Shown in pieces: positions 15,438 through 29,239 of a stretch of DNA of 64,000 nt. A program made the translations under genes and the position numbers. Below the pieces are notes generated by a model, which was given only the letters and a program-made list of their open reading frames with translations, was not told the origin of the DNA and did no database searches. This stretch comes from Perilla frutescens (lineage: Eukaryota > Streptophyta > Magnoliopsida > Lamiales > Lamiaceae), in assembly GCA_026008535.1 (NCBI GenBank), contig BRKX01000002.1:70949380-71013379 (forward strand). Direction: 5' to 3'. The number at the start of each line of letters is the position of its first letter. The first letter of the stretch is position 1.

Positions 15438-15693
15438 CATCCGTTTCATAATATTTGTTGTTTTAGGATTTAATCTAGAATTAACAGTTAATTTTTTTTT
15501 TTTTTGACATTCTTTCTATATTAAATAAAATCTTATTTTCTTATATTTTCCTAAAAAGTTAGCAAAAATTTATCTCTCCATATATTTGAAGGGTTAAACT
15601 TAGGAAAAATGGTGTAAAAAATATTTAAAACAACAACAATTTTTATACAAAAATAAAACTCCTAAAATAATAAACATTATGGAATGGAGGGAG
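15438..15693. mobile_element. Stowaway-type MITE
   Basis: The terminal inverted repeat CATCCGTTTCATAATATTTG at the left matches the complement of the right end (CTCCCTCCATTCCATAATGT). Both are flanked by TA (15436-15437 and 15694-15695), the expected Tc1/mariner-Stowaway target duplication. It is about 256 bp with no coding capacity. A one-ended relative lies near 19741 (TACTCCCTTTATTTCATAAT). Confidence 0.75.
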
Positions 15694-16127
15694 TATATAG
15701 TAGTAAATCTACTTGGTCATATTTTGGCTAGCCGTATTTGTAAATTTTTACACATCCATTCTTCCCGCATATTTTAGAGAGAGATTAGGGTGAAAATTTT
15801 GAAATAAATATCTCTCAACAATAATTATGGGTTTTAATTTCCAATTAAAAAGAGTATGTATCCCATTGATTTATTAATTTATTTATGGAACCAACATATG
15901 AATCGATTTCTTAATTTGGATGGTTTATTTAGAAATTAGATTTTATACGTTTTTCAATGACGGGTTAATCGTTTTATTAGGGTTATTTTTTTCATAATTA
16001 TCATTGTTTATTCCACATTACATTTTTTACGAATAATTTATCATTAGATTTTCGTAAAAAAAAATGCACGTATCATCTATTATCATTACAATGACTTTCA
16101 TAAGATCAATCCATTGTCGATTTCAAC

Positions 16128-17698
16128 TAGGGCTGGGGAAAAATACTGTCATACCGTACCGGAAAAAATACCGGAATACCGGACTTTAAGGTATACCGGT
16201 ATTTTCGGTAAGGTATGATACCGTACCGAGATTTTTCGATAAAGTAACGGTATAGAATTTTAAAAATCAAGGTATACCGGCGTATACCGATACCGACGGC
16301 ATACCGAATTTTTAAGGTATATACCGTTAATTCGGTATATACCGTTGCACCGGTATATACCGTTAGTTTGGCATACCGTTGTAACGGTATATATAGGTAT
16401 ATTTGTGATATTATATAAATATATGTATATGTGAATTATATATACTTTATATATAATACTTAGTCAATATGATATATATGTAAATATCTAAGACTTATAA
16501 ATCTTATGTTATACTTAATCTATAGTAATGATAATTTAATATGTTCTTAATTAATACTTAGTAAATAATTCTTACAATTTCTAAGTAAAAGATTTCAAAT
16601 TTGTAATATTTAGTAAGTTTATAATATTTTTATACAATTTATATTAATTATAAAAACATGATTGATATATAATACTAGTAAATATGTTATATATTTATAA
16701 ATATCTAGTAAATTTACAGTATTAACACTTATAATTAATCTTATGTTATACTTAATGTATAGTAATGATAAGTGTGTTCTTAGTTAATATATACTTAGTA
16801 AATAATTCTTACGATTCCTAGGTAAAAGATTTCAAATTTGTAATATTTAGTAAGTTTATAATATTTTATACAATTTATATTAATTATAAAAACATGATTG
16901 ATATATAATACTAGTAAATTTGTTATACATTTATAAATATCTAGTAAATTTAAAATATTAACACTTATAATTAATCTTATGTTATACTTAATGCATTGTA
17001 ATGCTAAGTGTGTTCTTAGTTAGTATATACTTGGTAAATAATTCTTACGATTTCTAAGTAAAATATTTCAAATTTGTAATATTTAGTAAATTTATAATAT
17101 TTTTATATAATTTGTATTAATTATAAAAACATAATCGATATATAATACTAGTAAATATGTTATACATTTATAAATATCTAGTAAATTTACAATATTAACA
17201 CTTTTTGGGAAACATTCTAGACTCGGTTTATTTTTATTTCTTGTATTTGTTGGGATATCACTTATTGTTTTTATTTAATTGTTGCATTGGAGTGTTAAAT
17301 TTGAATTATTATATCTATTTTGTTTTATTAGACTTTAATTATCATGACATGAAGATATTTATTTTATTTTATTGAATTTTGATCGTTATTAGGAGTATTT
17401 CATATATTTTAAGTAAATATATGAGATATATGATATATTTTAGGATGGTATGATAAGGTATACCGATGTCGGTAAGGTATACCGATATTAGTAAGGTATT
17501 CCGATATTAGTAAGGTATACCGAACTAAAAATTCAACAAATGTATAACATTTGTTTCATGAGAACTTAAGGTATACCGTTGGAAGGTATACCGAGCCTTA
17601 AGGTAAGGTAACAGTATGGATTTTCTCCATACCGTAATAGTAAGGTAAGGTAAAGGTATGGTGAAAAAAGTAAGGTATACCTTACCGTGCCACCCCTA
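16128..17698. mobile_element. Complete non-autonomous hAT element, 1571 bp
   Basis: It begins TAGGGCTGG and ends CCACCCCTA, flanked by an exact 8-bp duplication ATTTCAAC at 16120-16127 and 17699-17706, diagnostic of hAT transposition. Both subterminal regions are packed with GGTATACCG/TACCGGTAT motifs (about 16150-16400 and 17440-17690), typical of hAT transposase-binding repeats. No transposase remnant is present. The interior holds three tandem ~237-bp repeats. Confidence 0.85.
16508..17203. repeat. Three tandem ~237-bp repeats inside the hAT element
   Basis: Copies start with GTTATACTTAAT at 16508, 16745 and 16981; the first two are 237 and 236 bp and the third is ~223 bp, ending at AACACT. 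Identity looks about 90% by eye. They are AT-rich and noncoding. Confidence 0.85.
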
Positions 17699-17706
17699 AT
17701 TTCAAC

Positions 17707-20700
17707 TACCAGTTAATCTTTTTTATTAGGGTAATTTTTTCATAATTAGCTTTTTTTATTCCATATTAAGTTTTTTATGAATAATTTATTATTAGATTTT
17801 CGGGAGAAAAAAAAAGTGCACACATCATCATTAAAAAGATTTATTTTCACACAATTAAATATGCAAAGAATGCTAAGTTGTCGATTTCTTGGGTTTTGAA
17901 TCTATATAAAAAGATTTATCTACATAATTAAATCTCCAAATAATGAGAGGAATGCGCTTAATTGAGGGATGCAAAAAGTTAGAGGGAATTGTATTAACTA
18001 TTATTAAGGGTGTGAAAGTAAAATTAAATATTACCTTATATAAGTGAATTGGTGAAACAGATATTAATTAAAAAAATTCAACTAAAAAAATTAAGTTTAC
18101 CACTAAATGGTACAAATTATGACTGATTAGCCATTTATCATTACTAATTATTAAGAAACACGAACAATAGTATCGTATTCAAATATTTTAATTAAATCCT
18201 TCAAATCATCAAATGAGTAGGGTATGCTAATAGGATGCTCCGAAGATGAATAATAGTTGATAAAGTTTGTTTATAATTAAAAAGATAAGTATATTAAAAA
18301 ACACTTGTAGTATACATCACAATTAAAAATATTATATTTTTCTCAAACTTTTGTTTTAGGTTTGCAAGCTGAAAGCTTGAAAGAGTGAGTGAGTAATATA
18401 TATTAAATGTATTGCAAAAAAATATCTTCAAAGTATTGTAAAATAAGATTACAGTACCATAATGACATAAAAATAATACCATACTATTTCTTAAAAGATT
18501 ATGCATACTAATTTAAGTCTAATAAACATAATTGGCTAAGTTCAAACCAATAACTTGATGGATACAAATGATTGATGAAACCTTGTACTATATATGTTGG
18601 TGCTACAAAGATTTACACCATCGATTAGGGATTTGTAGTACTAAAAAAATAATATCAGACATATTACATAATACATATAGACTCAAAAAAATAAATAAAT
18701 TAAATAAAATCAAACAAAATACAATATATTTTATCAGGTAATGAGTGGGCTATAACTATTGCAATACATAATCTAGAAAAAAAAAATCTGGCGGCCATCA
18801 TTTTAGAATTAAAGATAATTTGAATGATGCACCGTCTTCTTTTCTTGGACAAAATCTATCGTCTTCTCCCACATTCGAATTCTAAAATCCACCAATGTCT
18901 CTCATGCCCAATTTTTTCTTTCTTTTTTTTTGATGATTTGCCTCCAATTTAAATGCGTTCACCAAGGTTTTTAATTTTTTTTTTCATCTTAATTTACGCC
19001 TACTTAATTATCCGGCAATTGAGTGAGCCAATTTTGTCATAAAATCAAGATTTGCATATTTCATTGACCAAATTAATGCTATAATAATTGTTTAACAAAA
19101 TTACATTGATTGATGATCAAAATTCATATATATTCGCTCTATTCTATATACATGAATATATATTTCATAGAATATAAAGTATAGAATAAGAGTAATTATA
19201 GAATATGGAATACACAAAATTTTAATTGAGTGATTATGGGTTATTCGTTATGGATTGATCACCCATTCCATATCTTATTATAAAACAAAATTTAAGCATT
19301 GTATGTTTAATGTATGTATGAATATCTATATATTTCATTGAATATTTGGATTTCCATTTGAGTGTGTTTAGGAGGAAATTTCTATATTTTTCTATTTATA
19401 ATGACTTATTTATTTTAATATATATTAAGATTAAGATTAAGTATGATTAATGATTAATTAATTAGTGTAAAATTAAATTAGATTAAATTAAATTGTTACA
19501 TAAAAATAAACTTACTAAATGTAGTAAGTGGTTTTGACGGGAAAAGCTAAGTTTCTATTAAATGCATAACTTTTTGTCTTTATATGTATTAAGATTTATA
19601 ATTTTGGTTCGGTTTCTTTATTGGATTTTAATATTATATTTGTTGCATGCTTCACCTAATAAGTATATGTCAATCCTCCTATGTACCAAGTGCACATCCG
19701 ATCATTTCATAACCAGTGCATATCAGATGGTCAAAATAAATACTCCCTTTATTTCATAATGTTTATTGTTAAAAGAGTTTTATCATACGGAAAAGAGATG
19801 GAGGATATGATAACCATCTCTTTTGCTTATATAAGGATATCATATCAGATGGGATATAAAGATCAATCTCACATCTTTATAAGGGGTATATATATCCTCT
19901 TTTACTTATATAAGGATATCACATTAGATGGGATATAAGGATCATATCTCACCTTTTTATGAGGATACATATCCTTCGTATAAATAAAAAAGATGGGATA
20001 TCATATCTTCTATGTATAATATTTTGCCCATTAGACCATCTCATATAAAATTTTGACTTCAATAACATATTATATCAATCCACACTTTTTCATCAAAATG
20101 AAAAAAAGTCTTTGTGATACTGAAACGTGTGAATCAAACAACACGCGTTATTTTTAATCTTGGACTATAACTTTGGTTGCCTTAATAACCCATAAGCTCA
20201 CATTAAAATTCAATAAAATTTTATGGATTTTTTTACAAAAATTATAAACAAAATCCTCACTTTACTCTTTACCGTTTTAATTATTTTATAAAATATAAAA
20301 ATAAATATGATAAGATTTTTTTATCCTTTAATTTCCAAAAATCCAAAATCATATCACAGTCCCCTATATCATAGTCCCCATCCCCTTTCACGTAACTAAA
20401 AAAAAAGGTTAGAGAACATACTAAAAATCATAACATCATATCCCCCTCCAACCTCGTTTTTTTTATAAGTAATAAAAGTTTTTATCCTATAATGTCCCCC
20501 CTCACCTTTTCGTAAATTCACCAAAAACAATATACAATATATTCTATGTGATTTTTCATAATAGTAAGTATTGTTTTACATATTTTAGTTCACTCTTTTG
20601 AAAAATAGTATTATTTATTTTAAAAGTTCATGATCACTCGAAACATAAAATATTTTTAAATATTATTCGTCGAATTCAATTTTCAACGTTGAAATCATTG

Positions 20701-21600
20701 ACAGAGCCTACATTAAAAGCAAGAGAACAAGGAAGGGGCTATACTGCACTGATTATGATTTAAGTTTTTGATTTTTGAAGTTAAGGGATAGAAAAATCTT
20801 GTTATATAAAAAAATAACAGCCAATCGAGTTGCACACTTGCTCGCTCTGCAAGCCGGTCATGATTCGGTCATTATTTTTTGGCAAAAAAAGATGTCGGGG
20901 AGGTAAAATTTCATCATCCCCCAAAAAACTTATGTGGACACGAGTATGTAATCTGACCACTTAAACGCCCCCTTTTCAAAATTAATAGTCGAGTCATGAC
21001 TGATTTTGATAGATGAACACGTTGTTGGGTAGAATTGTGGGTGAATTTATTTTACAAAAATTTAAGGATGTTAAATAACACCTAAGTTCAAAATTAGTGT
21101 TATAATTATCTACTTTTGAAATTCACACTAAATTTATAAGCATACCAAAACTTAATCAATTTTAAAGCAATTAACCATTTAAATATATTATAGAAAATTC
21201 AAAATAAATATATCCCTTTTGAGTTTGGCATACCTTTCTTAAAGAAACAAAACCCTATCAATTGTGAGCATTTTATATTTATTTATCCACCTATATATAT
21301 TTTTAAAAGTTTACCATTAACAAATATTTACCATATTCCCTCTTCGCCGGATGTAGAAATTCAAAAGAACAAAGCACCAATAGTTGCAGAAATCAAGCTT
21401 TTTTTTTTATTGTAAAGATTCAAAAGCACCAATAGTTGCAGAAATCAAGTTTTTAGTATCCATCCCATTGCGAAATGAATAAATACATACTCCAAAAAAA
21501 AAAAAAAGACAAAACCTTATAGAGAAAACTTATTTCATATTCCATTACTCGGAAATACATTTCCTTCCTTGAAACGAAATACATTGGTGAGTCATAAACA
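17707..21600. other. AT-rich intergenic DNA
   Basis: No gene is seen. About 19790-19990 contains two diverged copies of a ~85-bp unit around TATAAGGATATCA(C/T)AT(C/T)AGATGGGATATAA. At about 21360-21450 a ~28-bp word with CACCAATAGTTGCAG is duplicated downstream of the raffinose synthase gene. Confidence 0.5.
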
Positions 21601-21694
21601 TCAAAACAAACAAAAAAAAAGTAAAAACAACAATAAAAATGCCCCAATTTAATCTCAATTTAGGGCATCCAATTTTTCCCCAAATTAGCAATTA

Positions 21695-24410
21695 TCAAAA
21701 CAAGTATTCAACCACAGCAACACCAGAAGGCTGCGTCCAGGGCACCTCAACCGCCACCATGGAATCCTCATACCCAAATCTCACACTCTCACCGTTCACT
21801 TTGCACGCCGCCGGCCTCTCCGACGCGAACACCTTCATCTCTCCGGTTCCCTTCACTCCGATTCGCACCGATTTCGCGCGGTCGTTGTACGCCACCGACT
21901 GGATCGCGCCGCCGGTGTTGAGCATGTTCACCAGCCCGATCGGAGCGAACTGAACGGTGGAGCGGGCGAGGACTTTCACGGGGGAGACGGTGATCAGCTC
22001 GAACTCGAATGGCTCGAGCTCGACGTCGATGGTGCCGGAGGGTTTGATGAGGACGAGCTTCTTCTCCTTGAAGAGGTAGAGCGCGAATGTCTGGACGCCG
22101 TCGACGGCGATCGGATTCGGGCCTTGCTTCCACTCGACGTCGCTGGGGCCGGTGGTGGAGGAGACTGCGCGGGAGTACTCGGAGTAGCACTTGTTGCGCC
22201 GCTCCTCGCGGCTCCAGCCGCCGCCTTGGCAGTTGAACGCCCCTATTACTCCCGTGAACTGTCGGACACACACGAGATAGATTTTTCAGTTACATTTTGG
22301 TATTATATCTCATGATCATAACTATATATGCATAGTCAAGTTAATTGGAAATTGAATGGACTGTCTAGTTATTTAGTTAGGATGAATGAGACAAGGAATT
22401 GGAACTGAATTTGGAATTCTAACCTTGTTAAGGTTCCAAATTTTCAACATAGTCTCCCCATTGTGAAGAGGATTCTCAAAGAGGCAATCGAGTGTAGGTA
22501 GAGCGTAGTAGTCGCAACGGAGGAGAGAGCCGTCGGGTAGGACTAGGCTCTTGAGGAGCTTGAAATTGTGCTTCCCGACCGAGTCACTAACGTAGATGGG
22601 TCCGCCCGAGATGGCCCGCGACGCTGCGTGGAACTCGGCGCAAGGGTGAGTCGATTGGAACATGTCCCAATCGGGGTGGATGAAATTGCCCATCCACAAG
22701 CTGTTGTAGGCGCAGTGCACCATGTGACACCCTTGTAGCCAGAACGTGCCATTAGGATCACCCGATGGATCCGTGCACCAAAAGTCATCACCTATAATAT
22801 ATACAGATGGAACGTATGAGCTACAACTAGTGCATATGAATTAATTATAAGATGAAATACCAATAGTAGTCATGTGCGTACCAACACGACCGAGGGTGAT
22901 GGCCTCGGTCCCGAGGAACATGAAGTCGTTGCAATGCTCCATGCTTGCAATTACTCCGTTTCCTTTGAAATGGTTCCTAACCGAGTTTGTTAGAGCCTTG
23001 TAGTAATCCTTTGCTAACTCTACTCTACCACCATAGTCCTCAGACAACATTTCCAACAACTGCATATTTTTGTTAGAAACATATATTAGTTTCATCTCTA
23101 CACAAAAATATAAATAAATAAAATTAATAATACTAATTGAAAAAAAATAAAATTACATGGATGACGTCAACTTTGACTCCATCAATCCCAACAGACTCCA
23201 GATGGGAGTGCATTCCTTCATACATCTGTTCAGCAAGTTTAGGTGGGACCAACCCAACACCATTGTTGACAATCTTGTCAACAGCAAGATCTTCCATAGT
23301 TGTCTTAAGCCCGGGAGTAAGTTTGGGCTCAATCACCTTAACGTCGGGCAGGCCCGGGACACCGGGCCTAAGTCCGCCCCAATACCCACACAGAGCATGC
23401 CAAACGTACACGTAGTCCACGCTCTTGTAGGTATCCTTCATGTCCCGGACGAAGGCCCCCATCCCCGTCTTGGGGCCCGGCCCGGTCTGGTTCGGGCTCT
23501 TGTAGTCCCTGAACTTGAAATTCTCCTCGAACTTGATGAGCCGGCACGGCATCTGCTCTCCGGCGGAGGTCCTTGTGGTGCCCTCCGTCGTGAGAGAGTC
23601 CTCGTCGTGGCAGATGGACTGCCACCCGTCGTCGATCAACACGAGGCCGGGCGGGCAGCCGCCGTCGACGAGGCCCTTCACCCCTTCCATCACGCCCTGG
23701 GGCTGCACGGTCAGGTAGAAGGCGTCCCACGTGCACCACCCGAACTTGTCGACAATCCCCGGCGGCGTCTTCTCCTCCAGCAGCCGGAAAGTGCCAAGGT
23801 GGTGGCGCGCCACCTTGATGGCGTCCTTCACGAGGGTAAAAGGGTCATCTCCAGCATGCATGTAGAGCGAGGCCCGAAACGAGGATTCGACGACCTTAGT
23901 GGACCCGCTCTCCACGCAAATGTCGATGAAGTCGTCAATCCCGGGCTGGAGTGAGGCCCGGAATTGGCCGTCGATGAGTGGAAGTAGCACGACGTAGGGC
24001 CTTTTGCTGTCGCCTGGCCCGTCGGATTTGTCGAGCACGACTATTTGGGTCTCGCGCTCGAGATCCGACCCATTTGACCCGATCCAGTGGGTAGTCCACC
24101 AAACCTTGAACCTGAAAATGGACATGAATTTGATGTTCTTGAGCTTACCAATGGGGACGACGTGGTGGCTATCCGGCTTGTTCGCGTCGAACCCCACGAA
24201 GCAACCGGGAGAGACGGTGGCAGGAACCGCCGCCGCCTTATCCCCCACCGCATACGGCGATGGAGCTGCCGTGATGTTGAGCGGGACGTCGGAGAGAATG
24301 ACGTGATCATTCACGATGAAGTTGGATTCATCCAGTGTTATTAAAGAGTCGGTGAATCCATCAACAATGACCGCGGCGTTGGAACCGCCTTTGCTCAAAC
24401 TCGGAGCCAT
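21695..24410 (-). CDS. Raffinose synthase (galactinol-sucrose galactosyltransferase, GH36)
   Basis: Four exons: 23157-24410, 22882-23059, 22424-22791 and 21695-22258, giving 787 aa, the usual size for raffinose synthases. Junctions are CAT|GTAATT, GTTG|GTACGC and AAG|GTTAGA, each followed by an AG acceptor. GH36 landmarks are LIDDGWQS at residues 258-265, the nucleophile motif KVDVIH (Asp415, at the end of exon 1) and GGPIYVSD ending at Asp547, a candidate acid/base. Sequence around WCTDPSGDPNGTFWLQGCH and FQSTHPCAEFHAASRAISGG is the raffinose synthase type, not the stachyose synthase type, and the stachyose synthase insertion is absent. The family moves galactose from galactinol to sucrose in the cytosol, in seed maturation and abiotic stress. 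The start is the first Met of the frame, after a GA-rich leader. Confidence 0.93.
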
Positions 24411-24520
24411 TTCTCAAGAATTAGAGAGAGAGAGGGAGGGGGAGAGAGAGAAATGATCAAAGAAAGAAAGTTATTGAGTTTGATGAAGAATGAGAGAAGC
24501 AGTCGAAGGTTTATATAGAT
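24411..24520 (-). promoter_or_regulatory. GA-rich leader and TATA box of the raffinose synthase gene
   Basis: On the minus strand CTATATAA (24511-24518) lies about 100 bp upstream of the ATG. Between them, about 24421-24452 is a GAGA/CTCT-rich tract in the likely 5' UTR. Spacing fits a TATA-driven start near 24480, which is inferred. Confidence 0.5.
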
Positions 24521-25387
24521 GAACAAGCAGCAAAAAAAGAGCTTGCAGAATCTGGAATAAAGAGAAATGTATGCTAATAATCTACACTTAATTGTCGATG
24601 TTAGAATGAATATTTGAGTGATCTGTGTTGGTTGAAACTTGTTGAATGAATTTAGGTGCGGGAAAATCGAGAATTTATAACCAAATGTTGTAGAGTAATA
24701 AAGTGGAGAAGTTTCAAAGAAAGATGAAATGGGCGGTTGGATTTTGCTATTAAAAAATTGTACTTTTTTCTCAGAGAGTGGGGCATATAATTAATTACAT
24801 TATCCAAATTATAAATTGTCATTTTCTCTAGAAAATTAATTTCTTCATAATCTCTTGCAGTTATGACTTGACAAATATAGGGGGTTTAGTCTTCTCGAAA
24901 AAAAAAAAATATATATATATATATATAGCGAGGTTTTAGACTTTAGATTAATTTTATATATTTAAGAATTATAGTCTTTCTTATCATTTACTGTATGTAT
25001 TTTTTGTAATTTGGATTTTTTTTTTGTGAAAGGATATTGCAGATCTTTTATTTAGTAGCTATTTGACTTGGCTTATTTAGAAAATGTTTTGTATGTATAC
25101 TTATATTCTAGACTGTCAAATATATATGGAAAGATCACGGAGTGTTTAATAAATTAAAGTAGATAACAAAATATATTTTCCAATTAGAATTATCTTAAAT
25201 TAAGAAAGATTATATTTAAATTAACTGCAAATTCTATTACACTTTCGAAGCAGCTTATCTGATCCTAATTAACGTAATATAAAAGCTTATAAAATAATTT
25301 TCAATATTATGTTTTATTTCATATTTCTTAATGATCAATATTTATCCAACAATTATTAATTTGAGGAGCTATTGATATATTTTTTGA

Positions 25388-25475
<88 letters not shown>
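25388..25475. repeat. Compound microsatellite (CT)n(CA)n(CT)n(CA)n
   Basis: Blocks of CT and CA dinucleotides alternate twice: CT, then CA, then a longer CT block, then CA. An (AT)n block follows about 25 bp later. Confidence 0.9.
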
Positions 25476-25476
<1 letters not shown>

Positions 25477-26387
25477 TACATAAGTCGTCATAATAAAATT
25501 ATATATATATATATATATATTTGTTTGTGTCGATGAAAATGATAGAAGGATCTTTTGATCGAGTTGCAATAGAAGGATTTTTTACATAAAGATAACTTTT
25601 TTCTACATATTCTTCCGGTGCATATTTGCACCTCTTCTTCATATTCTTCAAGAATCTCTCCTTTTTTCCCCTCTTTAATTTCTTGAAATTTGTATATAAA
25701 AACAAAAAACCCAAGCACATAATTATATTTTTAACCTTTGAATTCATCTTCTCTCTACCAAATTTACGAAACAAAAGTAATTAATAACTTGAAATGTATA
25801 CATACGTTACAGATCAAATTAACTACTTTAAAATAAAATGAAATAACTAAAAGATAGAGAGACAACAGCATATAAAAGGAAAAACTTAAACTTGCAGGTC
25901 AACTGATCGAACACCGGATACTTCGTGATATCTCTAAAATATTATGAATATTTTGTATACAAGTCTTATATCAGTCGAAAAAAAGTATCACTTTAATACT
26001 TAAATACAAGAATCTCAATTTAAAGTACATCGGAACTACCTTGCAAACACGTACAGGGACATTCGAACAATATAATCTCTCTTTCATAATATTTGAGGCT
26101 TAGGGTTCAAAATAAATAATCGCGCCCCTCTTAACCAAAAAGAAGGGACCTCTTCCCTCTGAATTGATAATGTGTCATTTATACAAGTTTTTTCTTCCTT
26201 ATCTGTTGATTCTTGTGATTATAACACAGTAACTTAATTCTTACTCATTTAAACATCGAACCACAAATTTTTACAACAATTATGTTCATCATAACACGAT
26301 GTTATTAAGATAGATATTCTATAACTTGATTGGCGTGCCATAATATTGTTCCATTCGATCGACCTACAATTTTTGTTTACTGTAATC

Positions 26388-26451
<64 letters not shown>
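26388..26451. repeat. (AAT)n microsatellite, about 20 units
   Basis: A perfect AAT run of about 64 bp. It is the same motif as the giant array at 10051-11661, at an ordinary length. Confidence 0.9.
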
Positions 26452-26454
<3 letters not shown>

Positions 26455-28070
26455 TATATTAAAGGTTTAGGTATACACTGGATGATGTTCAAACGCTGGT
26501 TTGATCAAATATGCAACTACTTCTTTTTATTCGATGATGAAAGCTTCCTAGAATCTTACTTTCTTTTGGTGTCGGATTTCAAGTGTTTAACACTTTTATG
26601 CCAAATAATAACTATATTAATTTCGAAAGTTTTTAAAGATGTTATTAGTGCAATTAATCTATGTTGATTTGTAGATAAAACACAATCAACTATAAATAAT
26701 AAGCTTTAGAATTTTTAATCCTACCCCAAGATTTCCCATATCTGGTAGTTTAATTTAATACATTTGCTCGGTTTTTTAGAACGATTACTGATTAGCTTGT
26801 TTGATATTTTGATGTGACGGGTCAGATCAGACCCCCTCTACCAATCCATGTTATGTATATTTCATATGTCATAATTAGTTTTTTTTTTTTTTTTTAATTT
26901 TTTGACTATATATACTCTAGTTGGGAAATGATGAACCTTGAATAACTAGAAATGATGAACCTTAAATACATATTTAAAGTTGAACTAAATCATAATAAAT
27001 TAAAATAAAATAAGTTTGGTAGAGCAAGCTAGAATGTCACCGATGATCTGAAATCATGACAGGTGGCCCTTTTTTTCGAATAGTCACGGTGGTTTTTTTA
27101 GAATTGTGAGAATATATAATTGAAAAAAAGGGAAAAGAGATATATATTTAATCTTTTGAAAAAAAAAAGAATCCATTTACAGAAGGATAAATGAAAAATC
27201 AGAACTATACTAAGTAATTTTTTTATATGATGTGTAATTATATTATATAATGCAATATTAATATATATCCCCACAACAGAAATTCATGTAGGCGTTTATT
27301 TAAATTTTCCATTTTAAATAAACTATATATTAATTATTTATTGTTTAGATCTATTTGAAGGCCTAATGTTTATGGAATTATAGATTCTGATAATTTACTA
27401 AATTGGCAAAATTTAGTCTACAGAGTACAAACCACAATTTTCGTAATAATATTAAGTATTTTTACAAAATATTTGGCGTAAAAATAGAAAATACACACAT
27501 TTATTCTTATTAATACTTTCCACACAAAAAAAATTGAGAATTAATACATGAAAATATTCACATTCACAAACCTATTTTCATAGATACGATCGTCATCTTG
27601 TTGAGAGAGAGAGAGAGCATCTGCGCTTTACCCTCACTTATCAATTCCACAAAATCCAAATAAAATAGGAATAAAGCGATCGTTCTTTACCATATATAAT
27701 TGGTATATGCATTCAAACTATTTGAGCTAGCTTCGACACGAAGACTTCGTATCGTTTTCTAAAATCGACGAGAATAAATCCTCTACTTCACTCTTTATAA
27801 CGATTTATGAGCTAGCAAAATATACAATTCTTACTTTATTTGTAATTTATTTAATTTATTTTTTTCAAAAATGATTCGATCGCTGTGTCCCACAAAAATA
27901 TCACATTAACTGTCATATGTACGATGTTTACGTGTGTAAATAATTTACCTAATTAACGTACTGGAAAAATAAATACTAATCACGTAAGTGATATTGCATG
28001 TGAGAACATTCATATTACTAAGATATATATATATATATATATATATCAATTGAATTTACTATATATAGAG

Positions 28071-28106
<36 letters not shown>

Positions 28107-28450
28107 TGGTTAGGACCATCATGAGATCGACTGCAGTTTAATAATACACATTAAATTAATTAGCTAGTGGTGCATGTATCATCTTAAAAACGTAGGTTCA
28201 ACTTGAGAGATGTGTGGTTATAGAAAGAGATTAAGTGTCAAAATTTAATTTAAGTACGACTAATTATTTGAATCATCTATCAATCACATTTCAAATTTAA
28301 GATCGAGCTTTGTTAAATGTTTGGATATTGATATGAAGAGAGCGTGGATAAACTAATTAATCAAACTCGGGAGATATAAGAAATTAATTAAGTATTTCGA
28401 AATATATATCGACCAGCATTAATTAATTATATTATCTTCATATACAACTT

Positions 28451-28529
28451 ACTATTACACAGGGGCGGGGTTTACCCAGTGCGCACCACGATAGCGGCTG
28501 TGGGTTACCCTCGATATCAAAAAAAAAAA
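28451..28529 (+). mobile_element. SINE copy B, 5'-truncated
   Basis: It runs from ACTATTACACAGG through GGGTTTACCCAGTGCGCACC and AGCGGCTGTGGGTTACCC to TCGATATC and an A11 tail. It matches the 3' half of the minus-strand copy at 509-715. 5' truncation is common in poly-A retroposons. Confidence 0.6.
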
Positions 28530-29072
28530 GAGGAAATATTCATCTTACATTATATATTCAGAAAATCGTCTATTATCTAAGTAATATTCCGTTTATTTAT
28601 CAATATCACTATATATTCACTATATATATGAATTAAATGATTGTCCTAATATACAAATATCATGTAATTAATCAGAATGTCTATAAAAATAATGTCATAC
28701 TATAATTTGTCAAAAGGCACGTTATGTGACACAGATATTTTAAAAAATGAGGCTTATAATTTCAAAACAAAATTTTAGGCGTGCTAAATTATTTAATCCT
28801 TGAGTTTTAGTAGCACTACCAGTACCTCTTCGTTTTTCAATATTCAAACACCAAAAATATATGTAGGATACTCATATTATTTGTAAATCAAAATAAATTA
28901 GGTTAATTGCCAAATAAAAAATATATATTTTCATCGATTTTGTAATTTTAACATGGCTTTTAAACATTTTAATAATACAATCACTTTGGTTTGTAGCAAA
29001 TTCAATACCCTAACTTTATTTAGAGTTAAGAAACGTCCTTTTTACCGTAAAACTACATCGTTTATGTCCCCC

Positions 29073-29232
29073 TTATGACGGTCTAGTTGTGGAGTGATGT
29101 TATCTTGAAGTCAAAGGTCTCAAATTCGAATCCCATCACTAACACCACTAGGTGTGAGCTTGCCACACCTGATTTTTCAAATGTGGTTTACCTCTTATTT
29201 GGTTTGCAGTTTATTACACAGAGCACCCTAAA
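29073..29232 (+). mobile_element. SINE copy C, with tRNA-like boxes
   Basis: It begins near GACGGTCTAGTTGTGGAGTG, an A-box-like word, and has AAATTCGAATCCC, close to the Pol III B-box (GGTTCGAANCC). It then shows AACACCACTAGGTGTGAGC and TTATTACACAGAGC, and ends at CCCTAAAAAAA. The middle matches the copy at 509-715. The 3' third present in the other copies is missing here. Confidence 0.55.
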
Positions 29233-29239
29233 AAAAGTC

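Larger units (their letters stand above)
24530..28440. other. AT-rich intergenic DNA with microsatellites
   Basis: No gene is seen. Simple repeats include (AT)n at about 24908-24928, the compound array at 25388-25475, (AT)n at 25499-25520, (AAT)n at about 26388-26451 (about 20 units), and (AT)n at 28026-28045 and 28076-28101. Confidence 0.55.

Noticed and set aside
23157..23954. 265-codon plus-strand frame opposite raffinose synthase exon 1
   Set aside because: It is antisense to a clearly conserved GH36 exon; GC-rich exons give long antisense frames by chance.
25369..25569. Frame with alternating Cys-Val and Arg-Glu runs
   Set aside because: It is a translation of the (CT)n(CA)n compound microsatellite.
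29073..29232. tRNA gene
   Set aside because: A- and B-box-like words are present, but no cloverleaf or acceptor stem forms, and the sequence recurs with a poly-A tail, so it is a SINE.
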